From Streptomyces camponoticapitis (lineage in GTDB: Bacteria; Actinomycetota; Actinomycetes; Streptomycetales; Streptomycetaceae): 64,000 bases of DNA. Within the stretch, counting starts at the first letter, position 1; each line of letters begins with the position of its first letter. Below, piece after piece: positions 9,149 to 18,700 of the stretch. Where the stretch lies: NCBI RefSeq assembly GCF_014646115.1, contig NZ_BMMV01000001.1:484084-548083 (forward strand), written 5' to 3'. The notes under the pieces are model-generated. The model saw only the letters and a program-made list of their open reading frames with translations. It was not told the DNA's origin and did not search any database. A program made the position numbers and the translations under genes.

Positions 9149-11563
9149 TCAGGCGGCGACCGGGATCTCCGTCGCGGCGGCCGTGGCCGACGAGAGCGCG
9201 ATCTCCAGAACCTGGCGTACATCCGTCACCGGGTGGACCTCCAGCTTCTCCAGGATCTCGGCGGGGACGTCGTCCAGGTCCGCCTCGTTCCGCTTGGGGA
9301 TCACGACGGTCGTGATGCCCGCGCGGTGCGCGGCCAGCAGCTTCTGCTTCAGACCACCGATGGGCAGGACACGCCCGGTCAGCGAGACCTCGCCGGTCAT
9401 GGCGACATCCGTACGGACCTGGCGTCCGCTCAGCAGCGAGGCGAGTGCCGTCGTCATCGTGATGCCCGCGCTCGGGCCGTCCTTCGGCACCGCTCCGGCC
9501 GGGAAGTGGATGTGCACGCCCCGGTCCTTCAGGTCCGCGACGGGCAGCTCCAGCTCCGCGCCGTGCGAGCGCAGGAAGGAGAGCGCGATCTGGGCCGACT
9601 CCTTCATGACGTCGCCCAGCTGGCCGGTCAGGGTGAGACCCGAACCGCCCGTCTCCGGGTCGGCCAGCGACGCCTCCACGAAGAGGACGTCCCCGCCCGC
9701 GCCGGTGACGGCGAGGCCCGTGGCCACGCCCGGTACGGCGGTACGGCGCTCGGCCGGGTCCTGGGCGGACTCGGGCACATGGTGCGGCCGGCCGATGAGG
9801 CCGCGCAGATCGCCGTCTCCTACGGAGAAGGGCAGCTCGCGGTCGCCCAGCTCGTGCTGTGCGGCGACCTTGCGGAGCAGTCTGGCGATGGAGCGTTCGA
9901 GGTTACGTACGCCCGCCTCGCGGGTGTACTCGCCCGCCAGCTTGCGCAGCGCCTCGTCCTCCAGCGTGACCTCGCCGGTCTCCAGACCGGCGCGCTCCAG
10001 CTGCCTGGGCAGCAGGTGGTCGCGTGCGATGACGACCTTCTCGTCCTCGGTGTAGCCGTCGAGACGGACCAGCTCCATCCGGTCGAGCAGTGCCTCGGGG
10101 ATGGACTCCAGCACGTTCGCGGTGGCGAGGAAGACCACGTCGGAGAGGTCGAGTTCAACCTCCAGGTAGTGGTCGCGGAAGGTGTGGTTCTGCGCCGGGT
10201 CGAGGACTTCGAGGAGGGCGGCGGCCGGGTCGCCCCGGTAGTCGGAGCCGACCTTGTCGATCTCGTCGAGCAGGACGACCGGGTTCATCGAACCGGCCTC
10301 CTTGATCGCCCGGACGATACGGCCCGGAAGCGCGCCCACGTAGGTACGCCGGTGGCCCCGGATCTCCGCCTCGTCCCGGACACCGCCGAGCGCGACGCGG
10401 ACGAAGGAACGTCCCATGGCGTGCGCGACGGACTCGCCGAGCGAGGTCTTGCCGACGCCGGGCGGACCGACGAGGGCGAGGACGGCGCCGCCGCGGCGGC
10501 CTCCCACGACACCCAGGCCGCGGTCGTTACGGCGCTTGCGGACGGCCAGGTACTCCGTGATCCGCTCCTTCACGTCGTCCAGGCCGGCGTGTTCGGCGTC
10601 GAGGACGCGCTGGGCGCCCCGGATGTCGTACGCGTCCTCCGACCGCTCGTTCCACGGCAGTTCGAGGACGGTGTCCAGCCAGGTGCGGATCCACGAGCCC
10701 TCGGGGCTCTGGTCGGACGACCGCTCCAGCTTGTCGACCTCCTTGAGCGCCGCCTCACGGACGTGCTCGGGCAGATCGGCCGCCTCCACGCGGGTCCGGT
10801 AGTCGTCGGACTCGTCGGCGGCGTCGCCGTTGAGCTCGGACAGCTCCCTGCGTACGGCGTCGAGCTGGCGCCGCAGCAGGAACTCGCGCTGCTGCTTGTC
10901 GACACCCTCCTGGACGTCCTTGGCGATGGACTCGGCGACGTCCTGCTCGGCGAAGTGCTCACGGAGCTGGTCGGTCGCCATCTTGAGACGGGCCACCGGG
11001 TCGGCGGTCTCCAGCAGCTCGACCTTCTGGGCCGTGCTGAGGAACGGCGAGTAACCGGCGTTGTCGGCGAGCTGCGAGACGTCGTCGATCTGCTGGACAC
11101 GGTCCACGACCTGCCAGGCGCCGCGCTTCTTCAGCCAGTCGGTGGCGAGAGCCTTGTATTCCTTGATCAGTTCGATGACGGAACCGGGCAGCGGGTCGGG
11201 CACGGTCTCGTCGACGTGCAGACCCTCGACCCACAGGGCCCGGCCGGGCCCGGTCGTACCGGCGCCGATCCTGACGCGGCCCCTGCCGCGGATCAGGGCG
11301 CCGGGGTCGCCGTCGGAGAGCCTGCCGACCTGCTCGACGGTCCCGAGGACGCCGGTCCCCGCGTATGCCCCGTCGAGGCGCGGCACGAGCAGCACCTTCG
11401 GCTTTCCCCCGTCGGAGTCGTCGCCGGCGGCCGCCTGGGCGGCCTCGACGGCAGCGCGCACTTCGGTGTCGGAAAGGTCCAGGGGCACCACCATCCCGGG
11501 CAGCACGACCTCGTCGTCGAGCGGCAGCACGGGCAGGGTGAGTGGTGTGGACGTGGCAGCCAT
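9149..11563 (-). CDS. lon: ATP-dependent Lon protease
   Basis: An 804-residue cytoplasmic AAA+ serine protease that degrades misfolded and regulatory proteins. It has an N-terminal LonN substrate-binding domain (about 1-200), a coiled-coil linker, an AAA+ module with Walker A GPPGVGKTSLGE and Walker B VVLLDEIDKVG, and the C-terminal protease domain with the catalytic Ser in KDGPSAGITM and Lys in GGLKQKLLAA. I start at the ATG at 11563, five bases after a GGGGAG ribosome-binding site. An upstream in-frame extension to 11608 runs into the promoter. A HAIR/HspR operator lies 26 bp upstream, so heat-shock control through HspR is expected, as known for Streptomyces lon. Monocistronic, ended by a strong hairpin. 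Confidence 0.97.
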   Translation of the reverse strand: MAATSTPLTLPVLPLDDEVVLPGMVVPLDLSDTEVRAAVEAAQAAAGDDSDGGKPKVLLVPRLDGAYAGTGVLGTVEQVGRLSDGDPGALIRGRGRVRIGAGTTGPGRALWVEGLHVDETVPDPLPGSVIELIKEYKALATDWLKKRGAWQVVDRVQQIDDVSQLADNAGYSPFLSTAQKVELLETADPVARLKMATDQLREHFAEQDVAESIAKDVQEGVDKQQREFLLRRQLDAVRRELSELNGDAADESDDYRTRVEAADLPEHVREAALKEVDKLERSSDQSPEGSWIRTWLDTVLELPWNERSEDAYDIRGAQRVLDAEHAGLDDVKERITEYLAVRKRRNDRGLGVVGGRRGGAVLALVGPPGVGKTSLGESVAHAMGRSFVRVALGGVRDEAEIRGHRRTYVGALPGRIVRAIKEAGSMNPVVLLDEIDKVGSDYRGDPAAALLEVLDPAQNHTFRDHYLEVELDLSDVVFLATANVLESIPEALLDRMELVRLDGYTEDEKVVIARDHLLPRQLERAGLETGEVTLEDEALRKLAGEYTREAGVRNLERSIARLLRKVAAQHELGDRELPFSVGDGDLRGLIGRPHHVPESAQDPAERRTAVPGVATGLAVTGAGGDVLFVEASLADPETGGSGLTLTGQLGDVMKESAQIALSFLRSHGAELELPVADLKDRGVHIHFPAGAVPKDGPSAGITMTTALASLLSGRQVRTDVAMTGEVSLTGRVLPIGGLKQKLLAAHRAGITTVVIPKRNEADLDDVPAEILEKLEVHPVTDVRQVLEIALSSATAAATEIPVAA

Positions 11564-11588
11564 GGTCTCCCCTTCGGCAGTACAGAAA

Positions 11589-11609
11589 GTTGAGCTATGC
11601 AGACTCAAT
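11589..11609. promoter_or_regulatory. HAIR operator (HspR binding site) upstream of lon
   Basis: TTGAG (11590-11594) and ACTCAA (11603-11608) sit with the geometry of the HAIR consensus CTTGAGT-N7-ACTCAAG; I count 11 of 14 consensus bases. In actinomycetes lon is a known member of the HspR/HAIR stress regulon together with dnaK and clpB, so this site probably represses lon in the absence of stress. Confidence 0.8.
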
Positions 11610-11716
11610 GCTTGTGAGCCCCCGGTTGTTCCCCGATACCTCGGGAGGGTGTTCGCTCTGAGCGATCCCGCCCCGGATCCTCTCGGCCCGGAAGTCCCTC
11701 ACGCGATAACAGCGAC

Positions 11717-12382
11717 ATGCGATGTAATGTTCCAATGGACTCTTCAACCATTACATCGGCATGGGTCGCCGGCTGGGCCGTCTCCCGCTCCACACCGGCA
11801 CCGGTCGTGGAGCCGTGGGGCTACCGCGTCGACGTGGGCCTGCCCGGCCATGCGTTCCGGCACGTACTTCCCGAGCCCGACGAGCCCTCCGTGAGGAAGC
11901 TCTGCGAAACCGTCACCGAGCCCGGCGCCTGGCTGAAGGTGCTCGCCCCGCCGGAGCGGGTGGCCGGGTGGATCACGCCGGGGTGGACGGTGCCGGACGA
12001 CCCCGGCTTCATGATGTTCCAGGAACTGCGGCCGTCGGCCGTGCCGGTCCCGCCCGACGGCTACACCGTGCGGGCCGAGACCCGTGACGGCGTCTTCCGG
12101 GTACGGGTCACGGCGCCCGACGGCTCCCCCGCCGGCCGTGGCCAGGTCGCCACGGCAGGTGAGGGCGCGACGGCCGTGGTCGACCAGGTCGAGACCTGGC
12201 CGGACCACCGCAGACGCGGTCTCGGGCGCCTGGTGATGCGTACCCTCGAAACGGCCGCCGCCGAGGCGGGCGCCACCACCGGTGTCCTCTCCGCCACCAG
12301 GGACGGCCTGCGCCTCTACACATCCCTGGGCTGGCGGCTCCAGGGTCCGCTGACGGGCGTCGTCCGCGGGACGCAGGGATGA
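11717..12382 (+). CDS. GNAT family N-acetyltransferase
   Basis: A 221-residue protein whose C-terminal half is a GNAT acetyltransferase domain. It has the acetyl-CoA pyrophosphate-binding motif A (RRRGLGRLVMRTLETAA) followed by LSATRDGLRLYTSLGW. The N-terminal ~95 residues are less typical and may bind substrate. The start is uncertain: ATG at 11717 or 11735, neither with a Shine-Dalgarno. A GATAAC -10-like element at 11705-11710 would place transcription at the first ATG (leaderless). A 10-bp perfect inverted repeat spans this start region. It is transcribed divergently from lon; the acetylated substrate is unknown. Confidence 0.85.
   Translation: MRCNVPMDSSTITSAWVAGWAVSRSTPAPVVEPWGYRVDVGLPGHAFRHVLPEPDEPSVRKLCETVTEPGAWLKVLAPPERVAGWITPGWTVPDDPGFMMFQELRPSAVPVPPDGYTVRAETRDGVFRVRVTAPDGSPAGRGQVATAGEGATAVVDQVETWPDHRRRGLGRLVMRTLETAAAEAGATTGVLSATRDGLRLYTSLGWRLQGPLTGVVRGTQG
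11720..11758. promoter_or_regulatory. Inverted repeat over the acetyltransferase start
   Basis: CGATGTAATG (11720-11729) and CATTACATCG (11749-11758) are perfect complements separated by 19 bp. The element lies over the first codons of the acetyltransferase, where a repressor could block initiation. It is AT-richer than its surroundings. The cognate regulator is unknown. Confidence 0.5.
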
Positions 12383-12526
12383 CACGGCCCGCTTCCGCCG
12401 CGCCCACGCACGACTGTCCGCACCACCCCCGGGCATACGCCCGGATGAACCGGTTTGTCGTCGCTGGGCGCATCCCGCGAGGATGGCGCCGGCCCCGGCC
12501 GGCCGCAGAACTGAGGAGACCTCCCC

Positions 12527-13282
12527 GTGCCCGACCCCATGTCCGAAGCGCCCCACGACCGCCCCGTCACCCTCGACCGGCGCGACGGCCCGTACGGCGA
12601 GATCGTCCTGCGGCGGCGGCCCGCCGATGACGGCGGTGACGGTGGCGACATCCACGAGATCATCGCCAACGGCACCTTCCTGATGGACACCTCCGACGGC
12701 CGCTCCGAGCGCCTGCTGATCGACGCCGCGCAGGCCGCCCTCGCCCCCGACCGGCGCGACGGCCTGCCGTCCGTCCTCATCGGCGGGCTCGGCGTGGGCT
12801 TCTCGCTCGCGCACGCCGCCGACGACGAGCGCTGGGGCCGGATCGTGGTGGTCGAGCGCGAGCAGGCGGTCATCGACTGGCACCACGAGGGACCGCTCGC
12901 CCGGATCTCCGGCGCGGCGCTCGGCGACCCGCGGACTGTGATCCTCCACACCGATCTCGTCGACTACATCCGTACGGAGACGGAGGCCGCGGAGGCCGAC
13001 GACCAGCCCATCGACCGCTACGACGCGCTCTGCCTGGACATCGACAACGGACCCGGCTGGACCGTCACGGACGAGAACGCCGGCCTCTACACACCCGGCG
13101 GACTGGCCGCCTGTCTGGCGAGGCTCAACCCCGGCGGAGTGCTCGCCGTCTGGTCCGCGCAGCCCTCGCTCGCGTTCGAGGACGCCCTGCGGAATGTCGG
13201 TTTCACCGGGGTTAGGACGGAAGAGATCCAAGTTGCCCGGGGAGTGCCTGACGTGGTCCATCTCGGCGTTCGCCCTGCGTAG
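12527..13282 (+). CDS. Spermidine-synthase-like methyltransferase-fold protein
   Basis: A 251-residue Rossmann-fold protein of the polyamine-synthase-like superfamily. The glycine-rich motif LIGGLGVGFSLAHA (binding decarboxylated SAM or SAM in relatives), acidic VVVEREQAVIDWH at the end of the next strand, and RYDALCLDIDNGPGW give the class I methyltransferase topology. The classical spermidine synthase active-site signature is not complete, so the true reaction may differ. The GTG start at 12527 follows GAGGAG by 7 bp; Met5 is an alternative. It lies upstream of, and on the same strand as, the response regulator, with a 109-bp gap that holds an inverted repeat. Confidence 0.75.
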   Translation: MPDPMSEAPHDRPVTLDRRDGPYGEIVLRRRPADDGGDGGDIHEIIANGTFLMDTSDGRSERLLIDAAQAALAPDRRDGLPSVLIGGLGVGFSLAHAADDERWGRIVVVEREQAVIDWHHEGPLARISGAALGDPRTVILHTDLVDYIRTETEAAEADDQPIDRYDALCLDIDNGPGWTVTDENAGLYTPGGLAACLARLNPGGVLAVWSAQPSLAFEDALRNVGFTGVRTEEIQVARGVPDVVHLGVRPA

Positions 13283-13324
13283 CCGGGACCCCTCCGGTGC
13301 CTCTACGCTGCTCCCCACACACGG

Positions 13325-13353
13325 GATCCACATCCTCGCGAGGCATGTGGATC
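13325..13353. promoter_or_regulatory. Nested palindrome upstream of the response regulator gene
   Basis: GATCCACAT (13325-13333) and ATGTGGATC (13345-13353) flank a second palindrome, CCTCGCGAGG (13334-13343). It lies 38 bp before the response regulator ATG. It could be an operator for the two-component system or a terminator of the preceding gene; there is no T-run. Confidence 0.5.
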
Positions 13354-13391
13354 GAGGAACACGGATCGCGGAACGTACCAGGGGCGGGGCG

Positions 13392-14129
13392 ATGGAGCAG
13401 ACACACACCAGCCAGAACGGGGTCGCGGCCACACCCGGCGCGCAGCGCCGGGTGCTCGTGGTCGAGGACGACGCGACGATCGTGGACGCCATCGCGGCCC
13501 GGCTGCGTGCCGAGGGTTTCGTCGTCCAGACGGCAGTCGACGGCCCTGCCGCCGTCGACGCCGCCGAGGCCTGGCAGCCCGATCTGATGGTGCTCGACGT
13601 GATGCTGCCCGGCTTCGACGGTCTGGAGGTCTGCCGCCGTGTCCAGGCGCAGCGTCCGGTGCCGGTGCTGATGCTGACGGCGCGCGACGACGAGACCGAC
13701 ATGCTCGTGGGCCTCGGCGTCGGGGCCGACGACTACATGACGAAGCCGTTCTCGATGCGGGAGCTGGCGGCCCGGGTCCATGTGCTGCTGCGAAGGGTCG
13801 AACGCGCGGCGCTGGCCGCCGTGACGCCGCGCAGCGGCATCCTGCGCCTCGGCGAGCTGGAGATCGACCACGCGCAGCGCCGGGTGCGGGTGCGCGGCGA
13901 GGACGTACATCTGACACCCACCGAGTTCGACCTGCTGGTCTGCCTGGCGAACACGCCGCGCGCGGTCCTCTCGCGCGAGCAGCTGCTGGCCGAGGTGTGG
14001 GACTGGGCGGACGCCTCGGGCACCCGTACGGTCGACAGCCATATCAAGGCGCTGCGCCGGAAGATCGGCGCCGAGCGGATCCGTACGGTGCACGGTGTGG
14101 GATACGCCCTGGAGACACCGGCGCCATGA
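13392..14129 (+). CDS. OmpR/PhoB-type response regulator
   Basis: A 245-residue two-component response regulator. A ~20-residue polar leader precedes the receiver domain (about 20-135), with the acidic pair in VVEDD, the phospho-acceptor Asp in LMVLDVMLPGFDG, and the conserved Lys in DDYMTKPF. The C-terminal winged-helix DNA-binding domain (about 155-243) includes LTPTEFDLLVCLA and TVDSHIKALRRKIG. I chose the ATG at 13392; the frame is open further upstream but runs into the preceding gene. The stop overlaps the kinase start as ATGA, so the pair is translationally coupled. Its chromosomal place beside kgd matches an uncharacterised pair in S. coelicolor (from memory SCO5282/5283). Confidence 0.92.
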   Translation: MEQTHTSQNGVAATPGAQRRVLVVEDDATIVDAIAARLRAEGFVVQTAVDGPAAVDAAEAWQPDLMVLDVMLPGFDGLEVCRRVQAQRPVPVLMLTARDDETDMLVGLGVGADDYMTKPFSMRELAARVHVLLRRVERAALAAVTPRSGILRLGELEIDHAQRRVRVRGEDVHLTPTEFDLLVCLANTPRAVLSREQLLAEVWDWADASGTRTVDSHIKALRRKIGAERIRTVHGVGYALETPAP

Positions 14130-15436
14130 GCCGGTCGCCGGGCGGCAGAGGCGAGCAGGACGAGGGTCCCGGGCGGTCCGGACGCGCGGCGCGCTCGCCG
14201 CGCGTCCCGCGCCCCGGGCGCACCCCCCGCTCGTCCCGCACTGGCGCGGCCCGGCCGGCCAGAGCCGGCACCAGGGGCGGCTCACCGCGCCACGACCCGT
14301 CCGGGCACGGTCCCGCACGGAAGGGCCCGGCCCGGATCAGAGCCGGGCACGGCGCTCTCCGCGGCCCCGACGCGGGCGGTCTGCGACCGTTCTCGATCAA
14401 GACGAAGCTCGGCATGCTCGTCGTGGTCTCCGTGCTCATCACCACCGGTCTGCTGATGGTGGCCCTGCGCACCGAGACGGAGCTGCGCTTCATCACGGTC
14501 TTCTCGATGATCGCGACGCTGCTGATCACCCAGTTCGTCGCACACGGCCTGACCGCGCCGCTGGACGAGATGAACACCGTCGCGAAGGGCATCTCGCACG
14601 GCGACTACACCCGGCGGGTCAGCGGGGCCGACCGCCGTGACGAACTGGGCGACCTGGCCTCCACCATCAACCGGATGGCGGACGACCTGGAGGCCGTCGA
14701 CCGGCACCGCAAGGAACTGGTCGCCAATGTCTCGCACGAGCTGCGCACACCGATCGCCGCGCTGCGCGCCGTGCTGGAGAACGTCGTGGACGGTGTGTCC
14801 GCCGCCGACCCGGAGACGATGCGTACGGCGCTGAAGCAGACCGAGCGCCTGGGCAGACTCGTCGAGACACTGCTGGACCTCTCCCGGCTCGACAACGGTG
14901 TGCTGCCCCTCAAGGCACGGCGCTTCGAGGTGTGGCCCTATCTGTCCGGGGTCCTGAAGGAGGCCAATCTCGCTGCCTCGCAGCGCGGCCTCAGCTCGGG
15001 ATCGGGCAATCACACCCGTACGGACGTCCATCTGCACCTGGATGTGTCGCCGCCGGAGCTGACGGCGCACGCGGACGCGGAGCGGCTGCACCAGGTGGTG
15101 GCCAATCTCATCGACAACGCGGTCAAACACAGCCCGCCGCACGGCCGGGTGACGGTACGGGCCCGGCGCGGGCACGGGCCGGAGTCGCTGGACCTGGAGA
15201 TCCAGGACGAGGGGCCCGGCATTCCGGAGACCGAGCGGCACCGGGTCTTCGAGCGCTTCAACCGCGGCAGCTCCCCTTCGCCGCACGGTCCGGGCAGTGA
15301 CGGCGGTACGGGACTGGGGCTGGCCATCGCGAGCTGGGCGGTGGATCTGCACGGCGGACGCATCGGGGTGGCCGAATCCGTACGTGGGTGCCTCATCCAG
15401 GTGACACTTCCGGGAATACCTCGGGCGCGGGGTTGA
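14126..15436 (+). CDS. Sensor histidine kinase partner of the OmpR-type regulator
   Basis: A 436-residue membrane histidine kinase. An unusually long Arg/Pro/Gly-rich cytoplasmic leader (about 1-85) is followed by TM1 (around LGMLVVVSVLITTGLLMVAL) and TM2 (around FSMIATLLITQFVAHGL) with almost no extracytoplasmic loop (about 10 residues). HAMP, HisKA with NVSHELRTPIAALRA, and HATPase with VVANLIDNAVKHSP, DEGPGIPE and GGTGLGLAIASW come next. The tiny external loop suggests an intramembrane or cytoplasmic stimulus. It starts in an ATGA overlap with the regulator gene. A 312-bp gap separates it from kgd. Confidence 0.92.
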   Translation: MSRSPGGRGEQDEGPGRSGRAARSPRVPRPGRTPRSSRTGAARPARAGTRGGSPRHDPSGHGPARKGPARIRAGHGALRGPDAGGLRPFSIKTKLGMLVVVSVLITTGLLMVALRTETELRFITVFSMIATLLITQFVAHGLTAPLDEMNTVAKGISHGDYTRRVSGADRRDELGDLASTINRMADDLEAVDRHRKELVANVSHELRTPIAALRAVLENVVDGVSAADPETMRTALKQTERLGRLVETLLDLSRLDNGVLPLKARRFEVWPYLSGVLKEANLAASQRGLSSGSGNHTRTDVHLHLDVSPPELTAHADAERLHQVVANLIDNAVKHSPPHGRVTVRARRGHGPESLDLEIQDEGPGIPETERHRVFERFNRGSSPSPHGPGSDGGTGLGLAIASWAVDLHGGRIGVAESVRGCLIQVTLPGIPRARG

Positions 15437-15748
15437 CGTAGGGTTCGATCCGGAGGCACCGGAAGCGACCGTTCCCCCGGGCGTTCGTCGGGCGGCGCCG
15501 AAGCGGACCCTGTTCAGGGGCCGAAAAGGCGTGTGAACGGCGCGGTGTGTCCACAGTTCCGAGGACAGCTACAAGAACAGCCCCAAGGAAACCTGGCTTG
15601 TTTCCCGCCAATTCCTGTGCCGAAACCCGCCTTCCGGTGTGACGTGCATGACGTTGCCCCCGCCCGGTCTGCTCCTCTCGGTCCGGTAGGCGTAGCCTTG
15701 ATTCCCGCTGTCCATCACCTTGTGAAGCGGAAGAGGGCGGTTGCCGCC
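15437..15748 (+). other. Leader/promoter region of kgd
   Basis: A 312-bp gap between the kinase stop and the kgd GTG. The kgd frame stays open for 72 codons into it, but those codons read as unconserved sequence. No other gene, hairpin or riboswitch fold was recognised; it most likely carries the kgd promoter and 5' leader. Confidence 0.5.
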
Positions 15749-18700
15749 GTGTCGTCTCAGTCCCCCAGTAACTCAAGCGTCTCGACCGACCAAACGGGGC
15801 AGGACAAGAATCCTGCCGCCGCCTTCGGGCCCAACGAATGGCTCGTCGACGAGATCTACCAGCAGTACCTCCAGGACCCGAATTCGGTCGACCGTGCCTG
15901 GTGGGACTTCTTCGCCGACTACAAGCCGGGGAACACCGGTGCGGCGGACAAATCCCCGGAGCCTGCCGCGACATCCACCGCAGCCGCGGGGGCTGCGGTG
16001 AGCGCCGCACCGGCAGCGCCGCCCGCCGCCACCGCGACGGCTCCGGCCGCGCCGGCGAAGCCCGTGGCAGCGGCTCCCGCGCAGGCCCACGCCCCCAAGG
16101 CCGAGACCCAGGCGCCGGCCGCACCCGCCGCGCCCGCCAAGCCCGCCGCCGCGGCGCCCGCACCCGCGAAGGCGGCTCCCGCCGCCAAGCCCGCGGTCGC
16201 GGCCGAGCCGAAGGCCGAGCCGGCCGAAGAGCCCACGGGCCCCGAGTACGTGACGCTGCGTGGCCCGTCGGCCGCTGTCGCGAAGAACATGAACCTGTCG
16301 CTGGAGCTGCCCACGGCCACGTCCGTGCGCGCCGTCCCGGTGAAGCTGCTCTTCGACAACCGCATCGTCATCAACAACCACCTGAAGCGGGCGCGCGGCG
16401 GCAAGATCTCCTTCACGCACCTCATCGGGTACGCGATGGTGCAGGCCATCAAGGCCATGCCGTCGATGAACTACTCCTTCGCGCAGAAGGACGGCAAGCC
16501 CACCCTGGTCAAGCCGGAGCACATCAACTTCGGTCTGGCCATCGACCTGGTGAAGCCGAACGGCGACCGTCAGCTCGTCGTCGCCGGCATCAAGAAGGCC
16601 GAGACGCTCAACTTCTTCGAGTTCTGGCAGGCGTACGAGGACATCGTCCGGCGCGCCCGCAACAACAAGCTGACGATGGACGACTTCAGCGGTGTCACCG
16701 TCTCGCTGACCAACCCGGGCGGCCTCGGCACGGTCCACTCCGTGCCGCGTCTGATGCCCGGTCAGTCGGTCATCATGGGCGTCGGATCCATGGACTACCC
16801 GGCCGAGTTCCAGGGCACCTCGCAGGACACCCTGAACAAGCTGGGCATCTCCAAGGTCATGACGCTGACCTCGACGTACGACCACCGCGTCATCCAGGGC
16901 GCCGCCTCCGGCGAGTTCCTGCGGATCGTCAGCCAACTGCTGCTCGGCGAGAACGAGTTCTACGACGAGATCTTCCAGGCGCTGCGCATCCCCTACGAGC
17001 CGGTCCGCTGGCTCAAGGACATCGACGCCTCGCACGACGAGGACGTCACGAAGCCCGCGCGGGTCTTCGAGCTGATCCACTCCTATCGGGTGCGCGGCCA
17101 TGTCATGGCCGACACCGACCCGTTGGAGTACCGCCAGCGCAAGCACCCCGACCTGGACATCACCGAGCACGGCCTCACCCTGTGGGACCTGGAGCGGGAG
17201 TTCGCGGTCGGCGGCTTCGCCGGCCAGTCGATGATGAAGCTGCGCGACATCCTGGGCGTGCTGCGCAACTCGTACTGCCGCACCACCGGCGTCGAGTTCA
17301 TGCACATCCAGGACCCGAAGCAGCGCAAGTGGCTCCAGGACCGCATCGAGCGCTCCAACTCCAAGCCGGAGCGCGAGGAGCAGCTGCGGATCCTGCGCAG
17401 GCTCAACGCCGCCGAGGCGTTCGAGACGTTCCTCCAGACCAAGTACGTCGGCCAGAAGCGGTTCTCGCTGGAGGGCGGCGAGTCCGTCATCCCGCTGCTC
17501 GACGCGGTCATCGACTCGGCTGCCGAGTCGCGGCTCGACGAGGTCGTCATCGGCATGGCCCACCGCGGCCGGCTCAACGTCCTGGCGAACATCGTCGGCA
17601 AGTCGTACGCCCAGATCTTCCGCGAGTTCGAGGGCAACCTCGACCCGAAGTCGATGCACGGCTCCGGCGACGTGAAGTACCACCTGGGCGCCGAGGGCAC
17701 CTTCACCGGTCTCGACGGCGAGCAGATCAAGGTGTCGCTGGCCGCGAACCCCTCGCACCTGGAGGCGGTCGACCCGGTCCTCGAAGGCATCGCGCGCGCC
17801 AAGCAGGACATCATCAACAAGGCCGGCACGGACTTCACCGTGCTGCCCGTCGCACTGCACGGCGACGCGGCGTTCGCGGGCCAGGGCGTCGTCGCCGAGA
17901 CGCTCAACATGTCGCAGCTGCGCGGCTACCGCACCGGCGGCACGGTGCATGTGGTGATCAACAACCAGGTCGGCTTCACCGCCGCCCCGGAGGCCTCGCG
18001 CTCCTCGATGTACGCGACGGACGTCGCGCGCATGATCGAGGCGCCGATCATCCACGTCAACGGTGACGACCCGGAGGCATGCGTCCGGGTGGCGCGGCTC
18101 GCGTTCGAGTTCCGCCAGACGTTCAACAAGGACGTCGTGATCGACCTCATCTGCTACCGCCGTCGCGGTCACAACGAGGGCGACAACCCGCAGTTCACCA
18201 ACCCGCAGATGGTCACCCTGATCGACAAGAAGCGCTCGGTGCGCAAGCTCTACACCGAGTCGCTGATCGGCCGCGGCGACATCACGCTGGAAGAGGCCGA
18301 GCAGGCACTCCAGGACTTCCAGGGCCAGCTGGAGAAGGTGTTCGCCGAGGTCCGCGAGGCCACGTCGCACCCGGCTCCGGCCCATGTCCCGGACGCCCAG
18401 GCGGAGTTCCCCGTCGCGGTCACCACGGCCATCTCGCAGGAGGTCGTCAAGCGGATCGCCGAGTCCCAGGTCAACATCCCCGACTCCATTACGGTGCACC
18501 CGCGCCTCATGCCGCAGATGCAGCGCCGCGCGGCCTCCGTGGAGGACGGCACGATCGACTGGGGCACCGGCGAGACCCTGGCCATCGGCTCGCTGCTGAT
18601 GGAGGGCACCCCGGTCCGGCTGTCGGGCCAGGACACCCGCCGCGGCACGTTCGGCCAGCGGCACGCGGTGCTGGTGGACCAGGAGACCGGCGAGGACTAC

